From: Bedellia somnulentella
Lineage: Eukaryota; Arthropoda; Insecta; Lepidoptera; Bedelliidae
Assembly: GCA_963576735.1 (NCBI GenBank)
Contig: OY755196.1
Span: 9,095,912-9,159,911, forward strand
Reading direction: 5' to 3'
Length of the DNA stretch: 64,000 nt
Below, in pieces: positions 42,084 to 52,889 of this stretch; the stretch's first letter is position 1; every line of letters begins with the position of its first letter. The notes beneath the pieces were generated by a model, which was not told the origin of the DNA, searched no databases, and worked only from the letters and a program-made list of their open reading frames with translations. Position numbers and translations under genes: made by a program.

Positions 42084-42252
42084 TATTATTATTATTATTG
42101 CTCTCACCTTGTATTTAAAAAGTGAATCATTATACTATTAGATATTTTGTTCCGTGTTGTGACTTGTTACTTTACAAAAATTGAAATCAAAGAATATTTC
42201 GTTTGATGTTTGTTTGGTTGGTTGGCTGAGTTTTAAAACAAATACATTTTCT

Positions 42253-42589
42253 TTCCTTTATTTATTCTTTATTTATTAGTAACAATCCCCACAAGAGGTT
42301 TAAATGAACAAATACATTCAAATTATGTGATAGTTAGGCGTTCTCAACATTTGCATTCTATCTGAAAAGGTAGACAAGTGGCATTCCGAATTTGTAAAAA
42401 ATTCGGAGGTAGGGAACGCAAACACTACTTCAAAGTGTAAAATGAAACAAAGGATAGAAGAATTTTACACTGGCAGCCATTGACACGTTAGCTCAATGGC
42501 AGAGCGACGGGGGCGTATACCCGAGGTCACAGGTTCGATTCCCGCCTGTGTCGAAATTTTATATTCCTTTATTTATTCTTTATTTATTA
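42253..42589 (+). repeat. repeat C unit with tRNA-like end
   Basis: A 26-bp direct repeat starting TTCCTTTATTTATTCTTT at 42253 and again at 42564 gives a 311-bp period. The unit ends in a tRNA-like block (GTTAGCTCAATGGCAGAGCG ... ACAGGTTCGATTCCCG). The same order occurs at 63.3-63.6 kb. Confidence 0.75.
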
Positions 42590-42721
42590 ATAAATACATT
42601 GATGTTGCTAAGCTAAGAAAAGAACACGTTTATTCGCTGCATTGTTATATAAATATTGTAAGATCAATCGGCTCTTTTGAAAGGAGATAATGGGTCTTTT
42701 CATTATATGTAAAAAAATACT

Positions 42722-42766
42722 TACATACATACATATACTTACGGCTATATTTCCCTAGAAGGGGTA
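42722..42766 (-). mobile_element. repeat B 3' end fragment
   Basis: CATACATACATATACTTACG, GCTATATTTCCC and TAGAAGGGGTA: the tail and hairpin only. Confidence 0.7.
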
Positions 42767-42978
42767 AAAATAATCAATTGAAATAAAGTAAAAGACTATT
42801 TGAAACCCTCCGTTTATTTCCTATTTTGTCTACAATAAAGGGTAAAACTTTACATTTATGTTGGCTATATCAATATCGTGTTGCTAGCTGAAAAATAACA
42901 ATTGAAGGATAATTTGTCTTTACTCTTTAGGGATAAAACATTCGATCAAATAATGTTAGGCCTAAATTAAATTAATTG

Positions 42979-43010
42979 CGATTTGCAATAATTGCTATTA
43001 TTGCAAATCG
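42979..43010. other. perfect 14-bp palindrome
   Basis: CGATTTGCAATAAT, TGCT loop, then ATTATTGCAAATCG. It lies about 300-550 bp upstream of the putative plus-strand gene start. Confidence 0.85.
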
Positions 43011-43059
43011 TCAAATGTAATCTATAAGTATTTTTGTTTATATGCCGATTATTTTTGTT

Positions 43060-43341
43060 GCCTGTGTTTTTTCAAATAGTTCACTGCATATTCTAAGATG
43101 GCGCTATAATAACTTAAGTCAATGTCAAAATAAACAAAATGACAGCCTCGGAGTTCCGATTCGCACTAAAATTCTTATATCTTTCTGAAACGTTGTATTG
43201 ATTGCATAGAAATAGAAAGCAAGAATTGCTATCTACAATCGGACCAAACTTGCTTGACAGAGACAGTTCACTGATTCATTATTTCGTTGCGCTGCAGTGC
43301 TAGCGTCCTCTATCTAGCACTTTAGCTTCTAGCCATATCCT
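43060..43341 (+). promoter_or_regulatory. probable promoter region of a plus-strand gene
   Basis: Unique, repeat-free and more GC-rich sequence immediately upstream of the putative 5' exon. It contains ATGGCGCTATAATAAC and GCGCTGCAGTGCTAGCG. The transcription start is unknown. Confidence 0.4.
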
Positions 43342-43546
43342 AAATCGGGAATAGTCCTCCCTCCTCCTAAAAAGCGAATTTTGACAAAAATGGCTACCTT
43401 TCGTAATATCCGGGAAGTGGAGTTTGTGTGATAAAATTGTTATAACTCCTAGTGTGTGAAAATGCTACTTTACCTGAAGAGATTGTGTTGTGATATTTAG
43501 TGTGATTTGGATTTCGTCCCGTACCCGGAAAAATCTTCAAAATGAG
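43342..43546 (+). CDS. putative 5' exon (5' UTR plus start codon) of an unidentified gene
   Basis: The exon ends AAAATGAG followed by the strong donor GTGAGT (43547-43552). The coding part would be ATG (43542-43544) plus two bases, giving Met and a split codon. Two short upstream ORFs precede it (ATG 43390, 14 codons; ATG near 43462, 13 codons). A start codon followed at once by an intron is common in animal genes, but nothing identifies the product and no downstream exon was found. The 5' limit is arbitrary. Confidence 0.45.
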
Positions 43547-43552
43547 GTGAGT

Positions 43553-45354
43553 TTTATGAGTTCAACGCACCTATGCGTTTTTGTTAGCAAAACAAATAAA
43601 TAATTTAGAAAAGGATCTGCTTCACGCACACACTATTTCGAGCGTGATATTTTATTTATAATCTGTATCTTGGTCATTTATTCCTACAGACTTTTATCTC
43701 ATAATTTTATAAATATAAACACGCGACATCATTACTCTTCAATTATTTTAATTACTTATATTTACTTCGTTATAAACGACAGGAAAGTAGATATTTTAGG
43801 AAATAAGCGTGTGTAATATATTACGAACGATTCTGTCGGCTTTAAATGTGGTGCTATTTCTTTGTTATCGATTTTCGGAGTGCATACTTCGTTCACCCCA
43901 CACGTTAGTGTTTGTGATATTTTCGGCGACTTCGTCACTCCCCTAATGGTTTTAAATACCCCAATATATCCTCATGACCTTGCACTGTTTAGGCTGTGCC
44001 CTTTATGCAGGGTTCTGTTTGTTTTTATATAAGCCCCACCCCTGACGTGTTTTTATATACCAGACATCGTAAATTAATTAAAACTTATCTATAATTTACT
44101 CACACTGTTGAATTTAGATAGTAAGTAATTTTATGAGATAAGGAATATTGGGATAAGATTAGCTTAGCTGCAGTAGTTTAATGAATTTATTTTTTATGGG
44201 TACAAACACAAAAATGTTTCCTTGTAGAGAGACAATATTGTATAGATAGATAGATAAAATCATAAAAAATATTCAGTTATCAGTCAAAGTGACTGTCTTA
44301 AAAACATAAAAATCAATGAGCAAACTTGTGGTTTGATTGTAATAATAGATATTGTGAAAGAAAATGGTTTATACCATTCATAAAATAATCATATGAATGA
44401 TTAATGATTCTTAAATTTATTAGGATTCCTATCTTTTTTAAACATTAACACTTGTTCTTTGTTTATAGAATTATACTTTTAACGACAGTGAGCTATTTTT
44501 CAAATGAAATAAAAGAGTACTTAATCTAAATAACTTGAAGTAGCATCAAAACTACTTTTCTATATCATTGTCATGTACTTTTTCTTAAATATTCGGTTAT
44601 TAGCACATAGAGCATGAACTCCAAAGGCACTTAATATTATAATATCTAGCTAATTTTGTCAGCTACTTAACAAACTAGAAAATAGTGAAGAAAACAGTAA
44701 CAATAATTAAAAGATCCGAATTTTAGTCAGCTTGTGCAATGCTCATTGTTAATTTGCCCAAAAGAGGAGGAGTTTATAATTCTCAGCCAGTGATAGACTG
44801 ATAATCAAATAAAGAATGACTTAGCCATAATTCTAAGAAATTCTTAAACACTCAGAAGAAGAGTGAGGGTAGATATGATATTTTTTTTAAACCAATAGTT
44901 TACAGCGTTAAGCCACCAGAATATATGGATTTACGCTCATTGTCATAAATTCAATAAGGAACAAGTGCTAGTCTAATGTTACTTCAATGGGTACTGTTCT
45001 AATTGTCTTTTTATGTTATTGTTTAATACTTCTAAATGTACTTCTTACTATAATTGTAAATGCAACGGTATGTATGTAGGTGTGATTGTATTGATATATA
45101 ATTATATACAGATATTGCACACAAATAGAAACCCTAAAGAAAACTCAAAATAATTTTAGAATATATTTTAATTGGGGATAGTAATGCCACAGGAAGAGGA
45201 CACATTTAAGATCAAATAATGACACTGCTAAAAAGGCAGGCTTATTTACTGTACAAAAGAGTAAATTATAATATTTACTTACCCCAATGGGAGCTAATGG
45301 TATGGTACTTTTTATGTAAACTGTTTATTTTAATATACACCTAAAAAATGCTAA
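43553..45354. other. AT-rich sequence, probable first intron
   Basis: No exon, transposon or RNA recognised. A short TAGA run (44247-44262) is the only simple repeat. CTTACCCCAATGGGAGCTAATGG at 45278-45300 is a minimal LINE-L end. Confidence 0.5.
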
Positions 45355-45459
45355 TGCCTGATTTCTGAATCGAGTATTCAAGCTGAGAATTACTTAAGTA
45401 AGAGACAGAACGATACTTAAGTTGTTCTCAACTCGAATACTCTATTCAGAAATTGGTCG
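45355..45459. mobile_element. MITE-M copy
   Basis: Fold-back arms TTTCTGAATCGAGTATTC...TTAAGT and complement ending AATTGGTCG, followed by TTA. Confidence 0.8.
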
Positions 45460-45851
45460 TTAGACTATCTAACAAAGATATAATTGTTTACCTTAGACAA
45501 GGATCAATCTTGCAATGCGCCTAGAATAGACTCTTACATTGGATGCTAGTGAGTATGTTAAATGTAATAAAAATATTGAATTTGTTAGTTAGATCAAATA
45601 TGATGTTTTTATTTATGGATCATAATGTGAATAGAAGCCCACCAGAGCTATTATTTTTGCATGAACATTCTGAAAAAACAGTCATAAAGAACTCTGGTCG
45701 CATGAAATCATTGATCATGTTTAACAGTGCAATGTGTTTATCCAGATAATACAAATTGTAAATTTTTAGTCACTATCTACTCTTTCCTTAAAATCTTCTA
45801 GCAAAAGTCAGTCTTATGTTATAACAAAAATGTATAGTTATAAATATGTAT

Positions 45852-46188
45852 AATAAAATATCTGAGGACATTTTAAATTTATCAGAAACAAAATTCAAAG
45901 CAGCAGTCTTAGTTCGGAAGCCTATTACAATGTCAATGATTACATTAATGATGAAGTGGCTTGGTGTCATCAGGGCTCTGTGCAGGATGTTTCCGGGCTA
46001 ACACCAAAATTGTAATGAACGTAAAAAAGATGTGTGTTGACGAGTTTCTTACGGGTTCTTCTCTCAACAAAACACCTTCCGAATTCGAAGTAAACTTAGT
46101 ATTAAGTTAAAATTTGACGTTCAAAAAACAAAGATTTATCTTTTTATTTTGAAATAAATGATTATTTTATTTTTATTTTAACAAAAGT
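45852..46188 (+). mobile_element. LINE 3' end, same family as 17740-19048
   Basis: It matches the last coding codons (GCCTATTACAATGTCAATG, GTTTCCGGGCTAACACC), the 3' UTR (GACGAGTTTCTTACGGGTTC) and the AATAAATGATTATTTT tail of the LINE in TBCE intron 5. It has a short internal deletion. Confidence 0.88.
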
Positions 46189-46663
46189 ATAAGGCTTAAA
46201 ACTCGGAGATTCCTGGTTAAGAAATCTCAGTTTTTCTGACAGATTGACCAAGGTAATATAAGTTCATGACATCATCTTAAAGGTGTAGGCAAATTATTCT
46301 ACCTAATCAAGAGTCTATGACACAGGTATAAAGCGAGCCTTATCCTTATCTTCATGACAAAAGCCTATCCCTCATTCCTTATTAATTAATGACTCAAACA
46401 CATCAACCATTACTTTATTGATTTTATCCTAATTAATAACCCATTACAATAATCAAGTCAAATTGTATTATTTTTACCTTAATGATAAATTTTTAATGAA
46501 TGTTGATGATTCAGAATGAGATTTACTCATTTTGATACTATTTCTAAGAATGTCTGATAAATGTTGAACAATCTAATCACACTAATAAGGTAGTTTTGTG
46601 CAAGGTTATACATTACATACTCATATTTTAGTTGGGATAGGCAGAGGCAAGTCAATATTAACC
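46189..46663. other. unannotated AT-rich sequence
   Basis: Nothing recognised except GTTGGGATAGGCAGAGGC (46631), a scrap of LINE-L tail. Confidence 0.4.
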
Positions 46664-46675
46664 TTCTAAAGTTTA

Positions 46676-47049
46676 ACATAATATAACATAAACGTTCACG
46701 CCGAATATCCCCGAAGGGGTTGGCAGAGGTACTAATACTTATGAACATCACGTGACATTGTCACCTGGCGTTTAGAGTACCCACGTTTTGCATGGACAGG
46801 TTACTCACGTGATAGGGGGCAGGCCTATCGCCGTTTTGTACGAATACACGGTCACATGACTAAGTACAACTCAGCCATGTGGGTTTCCTCACGATGTTTT
46901 CCCTCACCGTTAACAACCGTGATAAATTAACCACACATATGTCTCTAGAAAAGACAAATTGGTGTAGGCCCAACCCGGGATTTGAACACTAGTCGCTTGC
47001 ACGTTAATCGGTGTTCTACCCATTGAGCTATCATATCACGTATTCAAAA
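46676..47049 (-). mobile_element. SINE-A copy, full length
   Basis: Tail ATAATATAACATAAACG, hairpin CCCCGAAGGGG, body, and A box CCCATTGAGCTATCATATC. The target duplication TTCTAAAGTTTA is at 46664-46675 and 47050-47061. Confidence 0.92.
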
Positions 47050-47199
47050 TTCTAAAGTTTACTTTTTGATTTATAACCACCTTTTTTTTATTTTACTAAT
47101 GATTATTTGTATTATTGTTTCAATTGAAAAGCTCTCTAGAATTTGTCCAAAGGTTGTAGGTTCGATCGCTACTGATATAAAATAATGATTTGTTTTTTA

Positions 47200-47345
47200 G
47201 TCTTGTAATGGGTTTATAAGTGATTCTTGGGCTAATTGCTGGGAGACCCATCACCAGCTATCCTTTATTTACTTCAGCCCAATCACTTTCTGAGGAAATT
47301 TTATTTTCTGAACCTCTGTTTACCCCTTTCTGGGATTACAACTAG
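47200..47345 (+). mobile_element. repeat B, degenerate copy
   Basis: GTGATTCTTGGGCTAATTGC, GGGAGACCCATCACCAGC and TACCCCTTTCTGGGATTACA keep repeat B order; the tail is lost. Confidence 0.6.
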
Positions 47346-47689
47346 TTTTGTTTACTTTTTATCACCTCCTAGGTTTACAAAGTAGCAGACAAACTCTGTC
47401 GTAGTAAATTTCGCAACTCGACTACGTAAAGTTAGTTGCATTATGCCACCTGTCCAAACCAGTTTCCTACTGACCTTTCAATCTTGGCTTGAGCAAAAAA
47501 TGTCTCTTACACATCTGGATTTAGGGTTGCCAGCTTTCATTAAAGGCTTCACGCTTGACATCTGTGAGTGGGTGACTAGAAATATATTACACGTGCTGTT
47601 CTTGTTCTGTGTCGTATTAGTAGTTTCCTATTGTAATTTGTAGAACATGCCGTTTGTTTACGCCGTATAGATCTAAAGGGGTGGCAAAT

Positions 47690-47835
47690 GGTCGATGTTT
47701 ACGGAATATTAAGATCTCTTTGGATCATAGACAGCATTGATGACAGTAATTTTAGAAGAGGATGTCCACGGAGGACACATTTAGATAAAATTTAGTGCTT
47801 TAAAGTTAGGCGTGCGAAGTGTGCAAAATAACGAG
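47690..47835 (+). mobile_element. LINE-L degenerate fragment
   Basis: GATCATAGACAGCATTGATG, GAAGAGGATGTCCACGG and GCGTGCGAAGTGTGCA follow the LINE-L coding end (RMDDRK...RGRPRRT...GVRSM) with many changes. Confidence 0.5.
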
Positions 47836-47927
47836 AATTAAGTAATAATGAATATTGTAATTGAAGATCGAGAATGTTCAAAGGATCGGTTAAAAAATTT
47901 ACTAAAAAGAGATCACTATATAAAAAG

Positions 47928-48188
47928 TCAAGACTATTTCCAACACCGGATTCAAACCTTATCATTGATTCTAACTCAACATTTTACAATTGCAACCACT
48001 AAAATTGAACCTTAAAAACTTAACCTATATAATTAATTCTTAGTGAGCAACCCCGCATTCGCTAATTGCTAATTAAAATTCAAAATGGCTTCTCATCCCA
48101 ACAGCTGTGCGATAGGACACACGAACTGCGCTATGGTATCGAAACAAGCCATGTTGGTTGAGGAATCACTTGGTGTATCATAAGTAAT
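47928..48188 (-). repeat. SINE-like repeat D, copy 1
   Basis: About 260 bp, repeated at 48476-48750. On minus it ends in a B-box-like GGTTTGAATCCGGTG. The last part (ATGGCTTCTCATCCCAACAGC, TGCGCTATGGTATCGAAAC) is the best conserved. Confidence 0.65.
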
Positions 48189-48194
48189 AACACA

Positions 48195-48428
48195 CATACA
48201 TAAACTCACGGCCATAAATCCCTAAAAGGGGTAGCCAGAGCTGCAGAGCTGGAAACTCCTCAGCCACATTGCGAAGTTGATAGGGGACAAAAAAGTCGAA
48301 ATCAACTATTGTTGGTGATAGGTTTCCAACCGCATCGTTTAAAAACTTAAAGGAACCCCATACTCTTAGTCGCCTCTAATGACACTAGAAAAGAGTAGTG
48401 ACAATTTAAGCCGACACAACACTACACG
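48195..48428 (-). mobile_element. repeat B copy
   Basis: ACTCACGGCCATAAATCCC to AGCCGACACAACACTACACG. It lies exactly between the two D copies. Confidence 0.82.
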
Positions 48429-48475
48429 GGATGGAGCTTTAGGAAAAATCCCAGTAGCAAAAAACAGATAAAAGT

Positions 48476-48750
48476 AAAAAAGTCAAGACTATTTCCAACC
48501 TCGGATTCAAACCCGGATATCTCGAATTCCAACCCAACAATTTACAATTTTAAACCCAAAAGTATTATCTTAAAACTTATTCAAAAACCTGTGAAATAAA
48601 TTCTCAGTAAGCAACCCCGCATTCGATAAATGCTAATTTAAATTCAAAATGGCTTCTCATCCCAACAGCTGTGCGATATGACATATGAACTGCGCTATGG
48701 TATCGAAACAAACCATGTTTGTTGAGGAATAGCTTGGTGTATCATAACAT
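48476..48750 (-). repeat. SINE-like repeat D, copy 2
   Basis: A direct repeat of 47928-48188 with about 85% apparent identity by eye (not computed). The minus-strand B-box-like reads GGGTTTGAATCCGAGG. Confidence 0.65.
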
Positions 48751-48825
48751 AACATTTCATATCATAACACAAGTCTTCACATATATGCGTTCTTATGGAT
48801 ATTCAATTAATTGATATATGTGCTT

Positions 48826-49055
48826 TTGCCGTGTAGTGCCGGCTTAGAATGTCGCTACCCCTTTTAATTAAGGGTATCGGGGCTTTTTATTGGATTTTTG
48901 GGCGATGCGGTTGGAAACCCATCACCAAAAACCTTTATTCTACTATCTTTTCCCCACACAACTTCCAAAAGTGGCTGAGGAATTTATAATTCCTTGTCTC
49001 TGGCCACCCCTTCTAGGGAATTACAGCCGTGAGTATATGTATGTATGTATGTATG
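48826..49055 (+). mobile_element. repeat B copy
   Basis: TTTTGCCGTGTAGTGCCGGC to GCCGTGAGTATATGTATG, with a short deletion near GGGTATCGGGG. Confidence 0.87.
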
Positions 49056-49079
49056 CTTTTAGTGTGTAGCATTAACCCA

Positions 49080-49290
49080 TATTTTTTCGCGGTTGTAGTT
49101 AGACGCGACTTAGGGTTTTGAGGTTTTTCGGTGATTAATAGGCGCTGGGATTGGAGACCCATCATCAACCATTCTTTATTTTGCCATATTTTCCCCGTTC
49201 CAATTTCAAGAGTGGCCGAGGAATTTCTTATTTCGAAGCTTTGTTTACTCCTTCCTGAGATTTATAGCCGTGAATATATGTATTGTATGT
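49080..49290 (+). mobile_element. repeat B, older copy
   Basis: TTGGAGACCCATCATCAACC, AAGAGTGGCCGAGGAATTTC and GCCGTGAATATATGTATTG; the 5' end is degraded. Confidence 0.7.
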
Positions 49291-49431
49291 GTTTGAATAC
49301 TATAATCAGTACTAGAATCATCAACCTACGCATTGAAAAGCAATCCTCGCTATTTTATTTATTTTATTATGATATCAAACAGGACATTTCGAAAATTTAA
49401 ATTATATACAACGCTATTATACAACAACAAT

Positions 49432-49640
49432 TGCTGTGTAGTGTCGGCTTAGAATAGCACTACCCCATTTCTTACAGTGGGTGTACGTAAAAGACGACTA
49501 ACGGTATTGGAGCTATTAAGGGATTATTGGGCTATGCGGTTGGAGACCCATCACCAACAACCTTTATTTTACCATCTTTTTCCTTAGCTCTGGCTACACC
49601 TTCTAGGGATTTATAGCCGTGAGTATATGTATATATACCA
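49432..49640 (+). mobile_element. repeat B copy
   Basis: TTGCTGTGTAGTGTCGGC to GCCGTGAGTATATG; the segment between ACCATCTTTTTCC and TTAGCTCTGGC is shortened. Confidence 0.85.
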
Positions 49641-50197
49641 CAACCACCAACAAAATGACGTTGGTACTACCAAAACTCCAATTTACTCGTGTATGTTAAA
49701 CGATAGTCCAAACATAAATCATAGCTAATGATCGATTGTTAACATTCCTCTGCCCTTCAACGTTCATCAGCAAGCTATGAGGATCATTACCTTGGGAATA
49801 TTGGGCAATTTAATTTCGGAATGGAAACATAAGGCTATTTTGTTAACTATACCGCCGCTGTTTTATAATATAATATAGTAGGACAACTTTTTAATGAACT
49901 CTAATAATAAGTAATTACAAACAGTTTAACAAAATATGGTATTTCCTAGTCTTGGATGTTTTATATAATATTAAGTATATTGTTTAGTATCCTATATCGC
50001 AAGTCATTAAGTTGTACTTTGGGGCTAACTTAATCTGTTTCATATGTCCGTAAATATTAATTTTATATTTTAGAATCGTACAATTAAAGAACTAAGTTCT
50101 CATCCAGACATCCTTTACAGTTTTACTTTACGTTTCAATTTACAAGCTATGTTTTACACATATACACACAGAATGACATCCTGGAAAGGGATAGCCA
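49641..50197. other. unannotated AT-rich sequence
   Basis: A 45-codon open frame near 49735-49870 has no recognisable similarity or splice context. Nothing else is seen. Confidence 0.4.
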
Positions 50198-50452
50198 GAC
50201 ATACATATACTCACGGTTATAAATCCCTAGGAGGGGTAGCCAGAGCTAAGGAATTAGAAATCCCTCAGCCACTTTTGGAAAGTTGAGTGGGGAAAAGATG
50301 GTATAATAAGGTTGTTGGTGATGGGTCTCCAACCGCATCGCCCAATGTTCCCTTAAAAGCCCCAATACCGTTAGTCGACTGTTACGTTCACCCGCCGGTA
50401 GAAATGGGGTAGCGCTATTCTAAGCCGGCGCTATTATATACACAGCTATTTA
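50198..50452 (-). mobile_element. repeat B copy
   Basis: CATACATATACTCACGG, TAAATCCCTAGGAGGGGTAGC, to AAGCCGGCGCTATTATATAC. Confidence 0.85.
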
Positions 50453-50811
50453 AAATACATCATATGCAATTTTAATACGCAAGTTCTGTTAAGTAAGTGT
50501 GTATGTGTAACAAGTACCCAGACAATCCTAAAATTCTTTTTTCTATCTTTTATTGAAACATTATGATAGCTTAAGTATTTTCCTTCACCATTAAAAATTT
50601 TAATAATTGAGCATCACAAAATAATTTGACTTCATAACAGATAAGACCTAAGCCTCAAACATTATAAACCACTAAGCTAGAAAAGCTCATAGACTTAATG
50701 AACCAAACAATAAAAAGAAAGTGTTATTCAATAGAATAAAAGGGAACTTTTTATGTCCTCGAACCAAAATGTTAATTGGAACCGGCATAGAAATTAATGA
50801 GCACCGTTTAA

Positions 50812-50965
50812 AAGTGTCGTAACTCGACAGACCTTGGCACTTTATAAAATAGCGAGCGACGACTTCATACTGCCAGTCCCTTGAGTGAATTGTTGGCACA
50901 CTAATTAGTAAGATTAGTACGCATATATTTGGAATAGATACAACTATTTTTGTACTGTATTTGTA
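50812..50965. repeat. unclassified repeat E, copy 1
   Basis: The core ACAGACCTTGGCACTTTATA ... CGACGACTTCATACTGCCAG ... GAGTGAATTGTTGGCACAC recurs at 51577. The ends are not defined. Confidence 0.6.
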
Positions 50966-51079
50966 CATCTGAGCAATGTTTTATTGAATTAGTTTTGTTA
51001 TTTCTCTAAATATACATAAATATACTTACGGCTTTAAATCACGAAAAAGGATAAGCAGGCTTCAGAATTAGAAATTACT

Positions 51080-51328
51080 CAGACTTATTTTAGAATAGCA
51101 CTACCCCATTTCTTCCGGTTGGTGTACGTAAGAGACGACTAACGGTATTGGGGATTTTAAGTGATTTTTGGGCGATGTGGTTGGAGACCCGTCATTAAAA
51201 ACATTTATTATTACCATCTTTTCCCCAATCAACTTCCAAAAGTGGCTGAAGAATTTCTTATTCCAAAGCTCTGGCTACCCCGTTAAGGGATTTATAGCCG
51301 TGAGTATATGTATGTATGTATATTTTAA
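51080..51328 (+). mobile_element. repeat B copy
   Basis: It lacks the first 15 or so bases; TTTTAGAATAGCACTACCCC to GCCGTGAGTATATGTATG. Confidence 0.85.
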
Positions 51329-51419
51329 AACAGTTATAGTTTAATAATAAAAAAAGATATTGGTTCTCAACAACATAGTAAAAATTCATAACCCTGCTGA
51401 TATGGTTTCTGATGAGTCA

Positions 51420-51532
51420 ACAGCCACATCACCCAACAATCACTTAAAACTCCGCAATACCCTTAGTCGTTTGGTTCAACACCCGTAGAAAGAAATGGGG
51501 TAGTGTTATTCTAAGTCAACACTACACAACTT
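51420..51532 (-). mobile_element. repeat B 5' half
   Basis: AGCCACATCACCCAACAATC to AAGTCAACACTACACAAC; the 3' half is absent. Confidence 0.7.
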
Positions 51533-51576
51533 CAAATTAATTCTACAATTTAAATCATGTTAATTAACTATATAAT

Positions 51577-51730
51577 TTAAAAGTGTCATAAGAGTCATAA
51601 CCCAACAGACCTTGGCACTTTATAAAATAGCGCGCGACGACTTCATACTGCCAGGCCTTTGAGTGAATTGTTGACACACTAATTAGTAATATGGTGTGCT
51701 CCACAATAATGTGGAGTAGATACGAACTCT
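51577..51730. repeat. unclassified repeat E, copy 2
   Basis: A direct repeat of 50812-50965 about 765 bp away. It diverges near the centre (ATAACCCAACAGACC) and the end (GTGTGCTCCACAATAATGTGG). Confidence 0.6.
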
Positions 51731-51744
51731 TTTTTATGATTGAA

Positions 51745-52150
51745 CATACATACATATACTCACGCCATTAATTCCCATTGGGGTAGGCAGAGACTATCGA
51801 TCGCCACTTCCTGACAAACCTCTCTAGCTTCGTTTACATCCATCAATCTTTTCATACATGCTCTTTTATTCTTCATACTTCGGACGCCAGCCTTTTTGAG
51901 CACACTCTCAATTTGGTCCAAGTGTGTTCTCCGTGGTCGTCCTCTACTAACATTACCATCCACACTAGCTCTATAGATCCCTTTTACCAATTTTCTATCA
52001 TCCATCCTCTCTATGTGCCCAAACCATCTCAACATTCCTTTTTCTATCTTTCTTACAATATCATCTTTCACACCACACTTTTCATGAATAACGCTATTTC
52101 TTACTCGGTCACACAATCTAACATTACAAATTTTTCTGAGGGATCTCATC
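51745..52150 (-). mobile_element. LINE-L, 5'-truncated copy
   Basis: It encodes the LINE-L C-terminus (VEMRSLRKICNVRLCDRVRN, KGMLRWFGHIERMDDRKLVK, VSRGRPRRTHLDQIESVLKK) with a small deletion that garbles the last residues. It has the hairpin and CATAC tail. Its 5' end abuts the tail of a SINE-A at about 52190. Confidence 0.9.
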
Positions 52151-52192
52151 TCTACTGATTGAACTCGGCTGTTTTTTGATATTTGTTTTGTT

Positions 52193-52533
52193 AACATAAC
52201 ATAAACGTTCACGCCAAATATCCCCGAAGGGGTTGGCAGAGGTACTAATACTTCTGAACATCACGTGACTTTGTCACCTGGTGTTGAGATTACCCACGTT
52301 TTGCTTAGACAGTGTACTCACGTGACAGGGGGCAGGCCTATCGCCGTTTTGTACGAATACACTGTCACATGTGGGTTTCCTCACGATGTTTTCCCTCTCC
52401 GTTAACAACCATGATAAACTAACCACACAAACGTCTTTAGAAAAGACAAATTGTTGTAGACCCGACCCGGGATTTGAACACTAGTCGTTTGCACGATAAC
52501 CAGTGTTCTACCCATTGAGCTATCACGTCGTTT
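52193..52533 (-). mobile_element. SINE-A copy
   Basis: Tail GTTAACATAACATAAACG, hairpin CCCCGAAGGGG, to A box CCCATTGAGCTATCACGTC. Confidence 0.9.
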
Positions 52534-52742
52534 TGTTACTTCTTAAAATATACATAATTATATTCTGGGCTTTAAATCACTGTAAAGTTTGGTAACTCAT
52601 CATCAAATCAAATCAAATATAGTTTATTCAGTAAAGATACAATAAGACTTATGCTAATACATAGAAAAAAAACATATAAGACCACATGATCATTTTTAAA
52701 TCAAAGATGATAAAGGAAATTTACTACATTTTATGTCACTTA

Positions 52743-52880
52743 CGCCCGATTTCTGAATTGAGTATTCTAGCTGAGAACAACTTAAGTATCGTTCTTTCGC
52801 ATTGAAATCTTAACAACTGAATGAGACAAAACGATACTTAAGTCGTTCTCAGCTTGAAAACTCAATTCAGAAAGCGGGCG
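52743..52880. mobile_element. MITE-M copy with TTA duplication
   Basis: Terminal CGCCCGATTTCTGAATTGAG and complement ending AAAGCGGGCG; TTA on both sides (52740-52742, 52881-52883). Nearly the whole 138 bp folds on itself. Confidence 0.88.
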
Positions 52881-52889
52881 TTAGACATA

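Larger units (their letters stand above)
29944..42099 (-). mobile_element. array of five R4/Dong-type LINE copies in TAA repeats
   Basis: Five minus-strand copies sit end to end, each junction being a (TTA)n tract: 29944-29960, 30569-30579, 30994-31005, 40266-40281, 41370-41386 and 42084-42099. Bombyx Dong, of the R4 clade, is known to insert within TAA repeats. The coding regions have the RT, CCHC and restriction-enzyme-like endonuclease expected of that clade. Confidence 0.9.

Noticed and set aside
47443..47643. 66-codon plus-strand ORF (MPPVQTSFLLTFQSWLEQ...)
   Set aside because: It has a hydrophobic end but no homology that I recognise, no splice context and no neighbours that support a gene; likely chance.
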